Counted from the first letter of the stretch, positions 1 through 6,391 are shown. The stretch: DNA of 6,406 nucleotides from an uncultured Clostridia bacterium (GCA_938049125.1 CALICR010000145.1:1-6406); one strand, 5' to 3'. Numbers and translations are program-made. The notes: a model not told the origin generated them from the letters alone.

Positions 1-1
1 G

Positions 2-244
2 ATCGTGGAGAGCGTCCGAAAGACGGGGAGGCTGGTCATCGTCCACGAGGCGCACCGGACGGCGGGCTGGGGCGCGGAGGTAGCGGCAGAGGTTTCGGAG
101 CGCGCATTCCGGTATCTGGACGCGCCGGTGGTGCGGCTGGGGACCAAGGCCTGCCCGCTGCCGTTCAGCATCCCGCTGGAGAATGCGGCGACGCCCCAGG
201 TCCCGGAGATCGCCGCGGCGGCAAAACGGGTTCTCTATCGGTAA
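2..244 (+). CDS. 2-oxoacid (pyruvate/acetoin-type) dehydrogenase E1 component, beta subunit, C-terminal 80 residues (5' end outside window)
   Basis: This is the last 80 codons of the E1 beta subunit, which with E1 alpha forms the thiamine-diphosphate enzyme that decarboxylates a 2-oxoacid (or cleaves acetoin) and transfers the acyl group to lipoyl-E2. The visible part is the transketolase C-terminal domain. It shows ESVRKTGRLVIVHEA, GWGAEVAAEV and the closing PFSIPLENAATPQVPEI, which matches the usual E1 beta ending (PFSPPLE...LPQ...I). The family is normally about 325-335 residues, so roughly a quarter is present. The reading frame is open from base 2; the GTG at 5 lies inside the domain and is not a start. 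E2 begins 10 nt downstream, so the two genes are almost certainly co-transcribed, with E1 alpha expected just upstream of the window. The thiamine-binding part is not visible, so pyruvate, acetoin and branched-chain versions cannot be separated. Confidence 0.9.
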   Translation: MVESVRKTGRLVIVHEAHRTAGWGAEVAAEVSERAFRYLDAPVVRLGTKACPLPFSIPLENAATPQVPEIAAAAKRVLYR

Positions 245-254
245 GGAGCAAAGT

Positions 255-1526
255 ATGGCGACAAACATCATCATGCCCAAGCAGGGGCTTCAAATGACGG
301 AAGGGACGATCGTGCAGTGGTTTGCGGCGGAGGGCGATGCCGTGAAGGCCGGGGAGCCGCTGTTTGAGATTGAGACGGACAAGCTGACGATCTCCATCGA
401 TGCGGCGTGCAGCGGAACGCTGCTGCGGATCCTGCACCCCGCCGGAGATACGGTGCCCGTGGCGGAGCCCATCGCGGTGGTCGGCGTGCCCGGGGAGAAG
501 GCGGAGGAGCCGGCCCGGTCCGAGCCGGAGGAAAAACCGGCGGCGGCAGAACCGGCAGAGCCGGTGCAGACGCAGCCCGGTCTCGCGGTCCCGGCGAACG
601 ACCGAGTCTTTGCCTCCCCGCGGGCCAGGCTTCGCGCGGAGGAGCGGGGCATCGAGCTTTCCGGCCTGACGGCCACGGGGCCGGACGGCCTGCTGATCGA
701 GCGTGATATCCCCATGGAGCCGGAGCGCATACCGGCAACGCCGCTGGCGCGGAAGCTTGCGGCCCGGCGCGAAATTCCCCTGGACTCCCTGCGCGGCTCC
801 GGGCCGCACGGAAAGATTACGCGGGCGGACCTCCCCGATGCGGAGCCGCAGACGGAGGTGCAGGTCCTGCCCTATGCCGGGGCTCGGCGCATCATCGGAG
901 AGAAAATGCTGCGCAGCCTTCAGACCCAGGCACAGCTCTGGGAGACGATCCGCGTGGACATGACGGAGGCGGCAACGCTGCGCGAGGCCTTCCGGCAGCA
1001 GGAGCGGAAAATCTCCTACAATGATCTTGTCCTGTTCGCGGTCTCCCGGGCGCTCCCTGACTTTCCGCTGTTGAACAGCCGCCTGACGGAGCGGGGCATT
1101 GAGCTTTCGGAGACCGTGAACCTGGGTGTGGCGGCGGCGACGGAAAACGGCCTCCTTGTTCCGGTGCTCCGCGGTGCAGAGCGGCTGCGCCTCCCGGAGC
1201 TCAGCGCAGCGGCGCGGGACCTCGGGGCCCGGGCAAAGTCCAACCGGCTCCGGCCGGACGAGTGCAGCGGCGGGACCTTTACGGTGTCGAATCTCGGAAT
1301 GTACGGGATCGAGGCGTTCCAGGCGATCCTAAACACGCCGGAGACAGGGATCCTGGCCGTCGGCGCGGTGCAGAAGCTGCCTGCCGTGGACGGGGACGCC
1401 GTTGTGATACGCCCGGTCATGCAGCTGACGCTGACCTTTGACCACCGGGTCGTGGACGGAGCACCGGCGGCGAGATTCCTGCACCGGCTGAAAATGCTGC
1501 TGGAGCAGCCGTATCTGATGCTGTGA
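255..1526 (+). CDS. Dihydrolipoamide acyltransferase, E2 core of a 2-oxoacid dehydrogenase complex, with two tandem E3/E1-binding domains
   Basis: E2 carries the acyl group on a lipoyl arm and passes it to CoA; it is also the structural core of the cytoplasmic complex. The product is 423 aa. Residues 2-78 form one lipoyl domain, with the modified lysine at K43 in EIETDKLTISIDA. Residues 79-116 are an Ala/Pro/Glu-rich flexible linker. Residues 118-153 (ASPRARLRAEERGIELS...GPDG...ERDI) and 159-195 (ATPLARKLAARREIPLDSL...GPHGKITRADL) both fit the peripheral-subunit-binding domain, an unusual duplication. Residues from about 203 to 423 are the catalytic domain, ending with DHRVVDG, where H397 and D401 are the catalytic pair. 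The frame stays open upstream to 183, but the start at 255 is chosen because AAGGAG (243-248) lies 6 nt before it and MATNIIMPKQG is the normal lipoyl-domain N-terminus. It sits between E1 beta and E3, 10 nt from each. The acyl specificity (acetyl or other) is not determined. Confidence 0.95.
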   Translation: MATNIIMPKQGLQMTEGTIVQWFAAEGDAVKAGEPLFEIETDKLTISIDAACSGTLLRILHPAGDTVPVAEPIAVVGVPGEKAEEPARSEPEEKPAAAEPAEPVQTQPGLAVPANDRVFASPRARLRAEERGIELSGLTATGPDGLLIERDIPMEPERIPATPLARKLAARREIPLDSLRGSGPHGKITRADLPDAEPQTEVQVLPYAGARRIIGEKMLRSLQTQAQLWETIRVDMTEAATLREAFRQQERKISYNDLVLFAVSRALPDFPLLNSRLTERGIELSETVNLGVAAATENGLLVPVLRGAERLRLPELSAAARDLGARAKSNRLRPDECSGGTFTVSNLGMYGIEAFQAILNTPETGILAVGAVQKLPAVDGDAVVIRPVMQLTLTFDHRVVDGAPAARFLHRLKMLLEQPYLML

Positions 1527-1536
1527 GGATTTTGCG

Positions 1537-2907
1537 ATGGCGGAAAAACAGTATGATATCATCGTGATCGGCGGCGGGCCGGGCGGGTATACCTGCGCGG
1601 TCCGCGCGGTCAAGCGGGGCAAGCGTGTCCTGCTGGTCGAAAAGGACAGCCTGGGCGGGACCTGCCTCAACCGCGGGTGCATCCCGACCAAGACGCTGCT
1701 GCACGGCGCGGCGGTCTACCGGACGGTGTGCGGCGCGGCAAAATTCGGCGTGACGGCGGAGAATGTCCGGCTGGACTATGCGAAGCTGCGTGCGAGAACG
1801 GACCGGGTCGTGGCCAAGTTCGTGGGCGGCGTCGGCGCACTGCTGCGCGGCACCGGGGTGGAGGTGCTCCGGGGGACGGCCTCTCTGGACGGGCCTGGCT
1901 GCGTCGCAGTGGACGATGCGCGGTTCCGGGCGGGTGCCATTGTCCTCGCGACCGGACGGGCGGCGACGCGTCCGGAGCTGCCGGGCGCGGAGCTTTCCGG
2001 CGTCTATGCGGCGGAGGAGATCCTGACGCGGGAGACGCTGCCCGGCTCCCTGATCCTTGCAGGCGGCGGCATTGCAGCGGCGGAGTTCGCGGAGCTGTTT
2101 TCCTCCCTGGGCTGCCAGGTCAGGGTGCTGCTGGCGGGACGGCAGCTGCTGCCGGAGTTTGACGCGGATGTCTCCGCGGAGCTGGAGCGTGCGCTTCAAA
2201 AGCGCGGTGTAAAGATTCTGAAGGAGACAGAGTTGCTTCAAATCGAAGAAGGGCTGCACTGCACCTGCCGCCAGGGCGAAGAGACGGTCTCGCTGGAGAC
2301 GGAGGCGGTGCTCTTCCCGGATGCCAGGCGTGCAGCGCTCCGGGATCTCGGGCTGGAACGGACAGGGGTGCAGACGCTCCGGGGGATGGTCCCCGTAGAT
2401 GCACGGATGCGGACCAACGTCCCGGGCATCTATGCGGTGGGCGATATGACCGGCGGGCCCTGCACCGCCCAGGCCGCGGCGGCCCAGGGGAAGCGTGTCG
2501 CAGACGAGATCGCCGGGTTCCCAGCGTCCGGGGCGCTGACCGTGCCGTTCTGCGTCTATACCAGTCCGGAGGCGGTCTCCGTCGGCATGACGGCGGAGCA
2601 GGCGGCGCGCAGCGGAAGGAACGTCCGCACCGGCACGTTCCGGGCCGCGGCAAACGGGCGCAGCGCGTCGCTGGGCGAGACGGCGGGCTTCATCCGGCTG
2701 CTCTCCGACGCGGAGACGGGAGAGCTGCTCGGCGCGCAGGCGGTGGCCGAGCGGGCGACGGAGCTGGCCGGAGAACTGACGGCGGCCATGTGCGCGGAGG
2801 CGACGGTGGAGGAATTGGCCCAGGCGGTCCATCCACACCCGTCAATCTGCGAGATGCTCCAGGAGGCCGCGGACGACAGCTTTGGACTGAGCTGCAATCA
2901 GCTCTGA
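1537..2907 (+). CDS. lpdA: Dihydrolipoyl dehydrogenase, E3, with divergent nicotinamide-binding region
   Basis: This flavoprotein reoxidises the dihydrolipoyl arm of E2 and passes electrons through FAD and a disulfide to a nicotinamide. The 456 aa length is normal. The FAD dinucleotide fold is at G12-G17 (IGGGPGG) with E35 ending the second strand. The redox disulfide is C43/C48 in GGTCLNRGCIPTK. A second FAD contact is GIYAVGD (D303). The dimerisation domain ends with HPHPSICE, giving the catalytic H434/E439 pair. All catalytic residues are therefore present. Two motifs of the NAD domain are unusual: GGGIAAAEF (176-184) has Ala at 181 where E3 normally has Gly, and the acidic residue expected near 199 is Leu. 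The GRxPN motif also reads ARRAA (263-267). GAGGA (1525-1529), overlapping the E2 stop, supports the ATG at 1537. The protein has no fused lipoyl domain. Given the intact catalytic residues and its location, it is most likely the E3 of this complex. Confidence 0.95.
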   Translation: MAEKQYDIIVIGGGPGGYTCAVRAVKRGKRVLLVEKDSLGGTCLNRGCIPTKTLLHGAAVYRTVCGAAKFGVTAENVRLDYAKLRARTDRVVAKFVGGVGALLRGTGVEVLRGTASLDGPGCVAVDDARFRAGAIVLATGRAATRPELPGAELSGVYAAEEILTRETLPGSLILAGGGIAAAEFAELFSSLGCQVRVLLAGRQLLPEFDADVSAELERALQKRGVKILKETELLQIEEGLHCTCRQGEETVSLETEAVLFPDARRAALRDLGLERTGVQTLRGMVPVDARMRTNVPGIYAVGDMTGGPCTAQAAAAQGKRVADEIAGFPASGALTVPFCVYTSPEAVSVGMTAEQAARSGRNVRTGTFRAAANGRSASLGETAGFIRLLSDAETGELLGAQAVAERATELAGELTAAMCAEATVEELAQAVHPHPSICEMLQEAADDSFGLSCNQL

Positions 2908-2915
2908 GGTACGAT

Positions 2916-3749
2916 ATGGCAAGCTTTGCAGAAAAATTTCAGGCACTTCGTGTCGAATCGGGGAGCGCCGCGCTGGTCTGGCTCGGGCAGGCGGGCTTCC
3001 TGCTGAAAACGGCGGACGGGGCCGTGATCGCCATCGATCCCTATCTGAGCGACTTTGTGTACCACAGCTTCCGGGAGCGGGACGGCCTTGCCTACAAGCG
3101 GCTGACCGCGCCGCTGTTCCAGCCCGGAGAGCTGCATCTTGACGCCGTGCTCTGTACCCATGAGCACGGGGACCATCTGGATCTGGAGTCCCTTCCGGCG
3201 CTGCTCCGGGGCGGGACCCCGTGCTATACCAACGGACCCGGGGCCGAAAAGCTCCTGGCCGCCGGGGCGGACGTCTCCTGCGTCCATGAGCTGCGGAAGG
3301 GCGACCGCGTCAATCTGGGCGGCATCGGCCTGCTGGCAGTGGACTGTGACCACGGCAGCCTCGCGCCGGAGGCTCTGGGCTTTCTGCTCGATCTTGGCTT
3401 CCTGCGGCTCTACGATTCCGGCGACACGGCGCTGACGCCGGAGCGCCTGGGGGCTGCGCTGACCTGCCGGCCGGAGGTCGGACTGCTTCCAATCAATGGA
3501 GCCTTCGGAAACCTGAACGGGAGAGAGGCGGCGCAGCTGGCGGCACAGCTGGGCCTGCGGCTCTGCATTCCCCACCATTTCTGGACCTTTGCGGCCCACG
3601 GCGGCGACCCGATGGCGGCGATCCGGGAATTTAGGGAGCTGGCGCCGGACTGCGAGCTGCGCCTGCTGACGCCGGGAGAGATCTGTATTCTGCGAAACGA
3701 CGTGGACCGGGCGCGGTCCGCAGCAAGAAAACCGAAACCGTGCGGATAG
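2916..3749 (+). CDS. UlaG-like metallo-beta-lactamase-fold hydrolase
   Basis: This is a cytoplasmic 277-aa metal-dependent hydrolase of the metallo-beta-lactamase fold, closest in pattern to the UlaG-like group (L-ascorbate-6-phosphate lactonase and relatives). The metal ligands are all visible: THEHGDH (H82, H84, D86, H87), CDHG (H146), YDSGD (D170) and PHHFW (H220/H221). The N-terminal VWLGQAGFLL and AIDPYLSD segments are typical of the group, as is LLPINGAFG...REAA near 191-206. Residues from about 261 on are a short basic tail (DVDRARSAARKPKPCG) beyond the core. There is no signal peptide or membrane segment. The open frame extends upstream to 2790 inside E3, but the ATG at 2916 is preferred because GAGG (2906-2909), overlapping the E3 stop, lies 6 nt before it and the fold begins soon after. 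It sits 8 nt after E3 and 13 nt before the M20 gene. Its substrate is unknown; a lactone, amide or phosphoester are all possible. Confidence 0.85.
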   Translation: MASFAEKFQALRVESGSAALVWLGQAGFLLKTADGAVIAIDPYLSDFVYHSFRERDGLAYKRLTAPLFQPGELHLDAVLCTHEHGDHLDLESLPALLRGGTPCYTNGPGAEKLLAAGADVSCVHELRKGDRVNLGGIGLLAVDCDHGSLAPEALGFLLDLGFLRLYDSGDTALTPERLGAALTCRPEVGLLPINGAFGNLNGREAAQLAAQLGLRLCIPHHFWTFAAHGGDPMAAIREFRELAPDCELRLLTPGEICILRNDVDRARSAARKPKPCG

Positions 3750-3762
3750 GAGGAGACCGTCA

Positions 3763-5106
3763 ATGACAGAATTGGAACGCTGCACCCGTCTGGTGGAGAA
3801 GCACCGGGACGAAATTTTGCAGGCGGAGCGATATATCTGGGCACACCCGGAGACCGGGTTCCAGGAGTGGAACACCTCGTCCTGGCTGGGCACGCAGTTT
3901 GAGCAGGCGGGGTATTCGGTGCGCTATGCGGGTGATATCCCTGGCTTTTTTGCCGACCTGGATACGGGGCGGCCCGGTCCGCGGGTCCTGATCCTCGCGG
4001 AGCTGGACGCCCTCCTGATGCCGAATCACCCAGAGGCGGTGAACGGGCGCGCCCATGCCTGCGGCCATCATGCTCAATGCGCGGCCTTGCTTGGAATTGC
4101 GCTGGCCCTGCGGGAGCCGGGCGCACTGGAGGGGCTGAGCGGGTCCGTCCGCCTGATGGCGGTCCCTGCGGAGGAAATGATCGAGGTCGAGCTGCGGGAG
4201 CAGCTCCGGAAGCAGGGAAAGCTCACCTACCTGGGCGGAAAGGCGGAATTTCTGCGCCGCGGCTTCTTAGACGGCGTGGACCTGGCCTACCTTTTCCATA
4301 CAGGCGTATCCGAGCGCTTCCGTTTCACCCTGGGAAGCGGCAGCAACGGCTGTGTGACGAAGACGGTCACCTTCCACGGAAAGGCGGCCCATGCGGGCGG
4401 CCAGCCGCATCTGGGCGTCAATGCGCTTTACGCGGCCTCGGAGGCCCTGAGCGCACTCAATGCGCTGCGGGAGACGTTCCGGGATGAGGACCATATCCGC
4501 ATCCACCCCATTCTGACGGAGAGCGGAAGCAGTGTGAACATTATCCCGGACCGCGCGGTGCTGAGCAGCTACGTCCGGGGCGCGTCCATCGAGGCCATTG
4601 CGGAGGCGGACCGGAAGTTTACCCGGGCGCTGGCGGCGGGCGCGCTGGCGCTCGGCGCGGAGGTGCACTGCGCCGACCGTCCGGCCTTTGCGCCGCTCAT
4701 CAACGATCCGGTCCTCTCGGAGATCGGCCTGCGCTGTATGCGGGAGTTGGCCGGGGAGGACCAGGTGGACCCGAACGAGGGCTGGTCCACCGGCTCGACG
4801 GATATGGGCGACCTTAGCTGCATCATGCCGGTCATCCACCCGAACGTCTCCGGCGCGCGAGGCCCCTGCCATGGCGACACGTTCCGGATCGTGGACCCGG
4901 AGAATGCCTGCGTACGTTCGGCCCAGTGCCAGTATCTGCTGCTCCGGACGCTGCTGCGCGACGGGGCCGCCGAGGCCCGGCGCGTGCTCGGGCAGTTTGT
5001 GCCCCGCTACCCCTCGAAGGAGGCATATTTCCAGGCGATGGACGCCCAGATCCGGGACCGCGACCTGGTGACCTACGGCACGGACGGCGCAGCGGTCCGC
5101 TTCTGA
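3763..5106 (+). CDS. M20-family metallo-amidohydrolase (M20D / aminobenzoyl-glutamate-utilisation-like)
   Basis: This is a 447-aa cytoplasmic zinc-type amidohydrolase expected to cleave an amide bond in a small N-acyl or peptide-like substrate. Recognisable parts are YIWAHPETGFQEW near the N-terminus (24-36), LILAELDALLMP (76-87), HACGHHAQCAALLG (98-111; likely ligands C100 and H102), AVPAEEM (E137/E138, general base and metal ligand) and LFHTG (H179). The inserted dimerisation domain begins near FHGKAAHAGG, with SSVNIIPDRAVLSSYVRG closing part of it. STGSTDMGDLS (342-352) and H370 complete the metal site. The GSTDxGD motif resembles the AbgB-like branch of M20D rather than IAA-amino-acid hydrolases with SEDF. 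The usual HACGHD is HACGHH here. The C-terminal 35 residues or so look like an extension. An AGGAGGA site (3748-3754) overlapping the previous stop, 8 nt before ATG, fixes the start. It is the last gene of the operon. The substrate is not identifiable. Confidence 0.88.
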   Translation: MTELERCTRLVEKHRDEILQAERYIWAHPETGFQEWNTSSWLGTQFEQAGYSVRYAGDIPGFFADLDTGRPGPRVLILAELDALLMPNHPEAVNGRAHACGHHAQCAALLGIALALREPGALEGLSGSVRLMAVPAEEMIEVELREQLRKQGKLTYLGGKAEFLRRGFLDGVDLAYLFHTGVSERFRFTLGSGSNGCVTKTVTFHGKAAHAGGQPHLGVNALYAASEALSALNALRETFRDEDHIRIHPILTESGSSVNIIPDRAVLSSYVRGASIEAIAEADRKFTRALAAGALALGAEVHCADRPAFAPLINDPVLSEIGLRCMRELAGEDQVDPNEGWSTGSTDMGDLSCIMPVIHPNVSGARGPCHGDTFRIVDPENACVRSAQCQYLLLRTLLRDGAAEARRVLGQFVPRYPSKEAYFQAMDAQIRDRDLVTYGTDGAAVRF

Positions 5107-5135
5107 TGCCGCAGGCGCGCGCACGCAAATTGAAA

Positions 5136-5150
5136 TGTACGAATATTGCA
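5136..5150 (+). promoter_or_regulatory. Candidate operator-like element A in the -35 region of the regulator promoter
   Basis: TGTACGAATATTGCA shares 11 of 15 bases with TGCGTGAATTTTGCA at 6345-6359 and overlaps the -35 hexamer. A LacI protein bound here would block its own promoter. The dyad symmetry is weak and it lacks the usual central CG of LacI-family operators, so the call rests on the match and its position. Confidence 0.3.
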
Positions 5151-5174
5151 AGTGAGAAAAAGGTGGGATAAAAT
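5146..5174 (+). promoter_or_regulatory. Sigma-70/SigA-type promoter of the LacI-family gene
   Basis: TTGCAA (5146-5151) and TAAAAT (5169-5174) are separated by exactly 17 bp, each one or two bases from consensus, in an AT-rich island. The start of transcription is predicted near 5181. The gene's ribosome site AAGGA (5187-5191) follows, 9 nt before the ATG at 5201. TTGAAA at 5130-5135 was considered as a -35, but nothing resembling -10 lies at the right distance. Confidence 0.7.
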
Positions 5175-5200
5175 AAAAGAACACGGAAGGATGATGGAAT

Positions 5201-6304
5201 ATGCAGAATAATCGCAAAAAGGTGACAATGCGCGACATCGCGGGCCGCTTGGGCGTATCGCTGACAACGGTGCAGCGGGCGCTGAGCGGGACCGGGATGG
5301 TCAGCAGCTCGACGTCGCAGATCATACGGCAGACAGCGCGGGATATGGGGTATCATCTGGAGCGGCTTTCGCCTGGCTTGATCGAGCGGCCGGTCCGGAT
5401 TGCGGTCCTGCTGCGCAATGTTGCCCCGGAGTTCCAGGGAATGATCGAGGAGGGCATCAACACGGCGCTCTTTGAGCTGTCCGGCCGTCAGGTCAGCGGG
5501 AAGATCATCCGAATCGAGCCGCAGGATTATGCCCGCAGCCTGCAGGAGCAGCTGCTCCGCATTTCGGAGGAGGGCTTTGACGGGGTCATTTTCTACACGG
5601 GGAAAGCGATTACAGAGCAGGAGCTTGCAATCACGGAGCATCTGCGGGAGCGGAGCGTCCGGATGGCCACGATCTATACCGACCAGGGCGTGGAGGAGAG
5701 CTATATGGAGTTCTCGGTCATGCCCGATGCGGAGATGGCCGGGCGGATTGCTGCGGAGCTTCTTTCTATGAAGGGTCTCGGCCCGGGGAGCCGGGCGGCG
5801 ATCTTTCTGGGGCAGAAGGAGTTTCCGCTGCACCGGAATTATCTTGAGGGCTTCACCTCCGGCTGCCGGAGCGCCGGGATTCAGGTCGCGGACGTGGTGG
5901 AGCACCGGGACGATGCGCGGATCGCCTATTACGCGGCGGATCAGCTCCTGATGGAGATGCCGGACCTGAATGCCATCTACTGCTGCACCGGTGTCACGGC
6001 GCCTATCTGCCGCCGGGTCAGGGAGCTGGAGCTTCAGGAACGGATCACCGTCATCGGGACGGAGATCCTGGATCAGACGGCGGCCTATCTCCGGGATGGG
6101 ACCCTGTCGGCGGTGCTGTTTATGGACCCGTTCCGGATGGGCTATGAGGCGGTCCGGAACCTCTACTATGTGATCTCCGGCCTCCGCCCGGTGGAAAAGC
6201 GCATTATGATCACGCCGCAGATCGTGATCCGCGCAAACCTCGACCGCTATGAAAAGCGCCCGGACCCGGCGGCGGAGCCGCAGCGTCCGGATCTGGCCGA
6301 CTGA
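5201..6304 (+). CDS. LacI-family transcriptional regulator with periplasmic-binding-protein-like effector domain
   Basis: This is a 367-aa ligand-responsive DNA-binding repressor or regulator. Residues 8-29 form the LacI helix-turn-helix (VTMRDIAGRLGVSLTTVQRAL), followed by the third helix to about residue 51 (ends ARDMGY). The hinge segment is HLERLSPGLIERP (52-64); the canonical hinge leucine is kept (L60), but Pro-Gly sits where Arg-Ala is usual. Residues 65 to about 345 are a two-lobed sugar-binding-type domain, seen in RIAVLLRNVAPEFQGMIEEGI, EEGFDGVIFYTG, AAIFLGQKEFPLHRNYLEGF and NAIYCCTG. The tail (350-367) is Pro- and charge-rich. Start choice: AAGGA at 5187-5191 precedes the ATG, and the protein starts immediately before the HTH; the ATGs at 5191 and 5194 are out of frame. 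It has its own promoter. It sits between the catabolic operon and a downstream gene, so it could control either or both and probably itself. The effector is unknown. Confidence 0.93.
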   Translation: MQNNRKKVTMRDIAGRLGVSLTTVQRALSGTGMVSSSTSQIIRQTARDMGYHLERLSPGLIERPVRIAVLLRNVAPEFQGMIEEGINTALFELSGRQVSGKIIRIEPQDYARSLQEQLLRISEEGFDGVIFYTGKAITEQELAITEHLRERSVRMATIYTDQGVEESYMEFSVMPDAEMAGRIAAELLSMKGLGPGSRAAIFLGQKEFPLHRNYLEGFTSGCRSAGIQVADVVEHRDDARIAYYAADQLLMEMPDLNAIYCCTGVTAPICRRVRELELQERITVIGTEILDQTAAYLRDGTLSAVLFMDPFRMGYEAVRNLYYVISGLRPVEKRIMITPQIVIRANLDRYEKRPDPAAEPQRPDLAD

Positions 6305-6331
6305 GGGGCGGAACTTGTCCGGCACGCTTGT

Positions 6332-6342
6332 TGCAGAATGCA
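6332..6342. promoter_or_regulatory. Short dyad TGCA-GAA-TGCA, possible operator
   Basis: The arms are TGCA (6332-6335) and TGCA (6339-6342) around a 3-nt centre, so the site is both a direct and an inverted repeat. It lies about 40-50 bp upstream of the predicted start of the next transcript, which suits a regulator site. The arms are short and chance cannot be excluded. Confidence 0.25.
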
Positions 6343-6344
6343 GT

Positions 6345-6359
6345 TGCGTGAATTTTGCA
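6345..6359 (+). promoter_or_regulatory. Candidate operator-like element B in the -35 region of the downstream promoter
   Basis: TGCGTGAATTTTGCA matches element A at 5136-5150 in 11 of 15 positions, including the full GAAT and TTGCA blocks. It covers the place where the -35 contact of the downstream promoter would lie, so a bound regulator would compete with RNA polymerase. Confidence 0.3.
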
Positions 6360-6367
6360 GTTTGATT

Positions 6368-6376
6368 TGGTATACT
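6368..6376 (+). promoter_or_regulatory. Extended -10 promoter (TGGTATACT) of the next gene
   Basis: TATACT (6371-6376) is one mismatch from TATAAT and is preceded by TG at 6368-6369 with one base between, the extended -10 form. No good -35 lies at 17 bp (GTGAAT at 6348-6353), which fits extended -10 promoters that depend less on -35. Transcription is predicted to start near 6383. Confidence 0.65.
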
Positions 6377-6391
6377 GAAAAACGCGCAGAC

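Larger units (their letters stand above)
5107..5200. other. Intergenic region between the M20 gene and the LacI-family gene
   Basis: This 94-nt gap is much more AT-rich from 5127 onward than the flanking genes and contains the regulator's promoter. I looked for an intrinsic terminator after the M20 stop. The GC-rich stretch 5110-5126 has no convincing stem followed by a T-run, and the small CGGAC/GTCCG dyad at 5081-5099 is inside the coding region with no T-run. Readthrough from the operon into the regulator gene is therefore possible. Confidence 0.6.

Noticed and set aside
5..7. GTG at 5 as a start codon
   Set aside because: It is inside a conserved E1 beta domain and the frame is open to the window edge; the gene begins upstream.
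183..254. Upstream in-frame extension of E2 to an ATG at 183
   Set aside because: The extra 24 residues are Arg-rich, overlap the E1 beta end and precede the canonical lipoyl-domain start; a good ribosome site favours 255.
1417..2838. Long open frame on the - strand (473 aa) across E2 and E3
   Set aside because: It lies opposite E2 and E3, which have full sets of family motifs. Its product is rich in Arg, Pro and His with no recognisable domain, as expected of antisense frames in GC-rich DNA.
2790..2915. Upstream in-frame extension of the MBL-fold gene to 2790
   Set aside because: It lies wholly within the E3 coding sequence, adds a Gly-rich segment without homology, and the start at 2916 has a well-placed ribosome site.
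5081..5099. CGGAC/GTCCG inverted repeat as a terminator for the operon
   Set aside because: It has only a 5-bp stem with a 9-nt loop, inside the M20 coding end, with no following T-run.
5130..5135. TTGAAA as the -35 of the regulator promoter
   Set aside because: At 16-18 bp downstream there is only TGAGAA-like sequence; TTGCAA/TAAAAT with a 17-bp spacer is far better.
6309..6321. CGGA/TCCG hairpin after the regulator as a terminator
   Set aside because: The stem is only 4 bp and no T-run follows; it is too weak to call.
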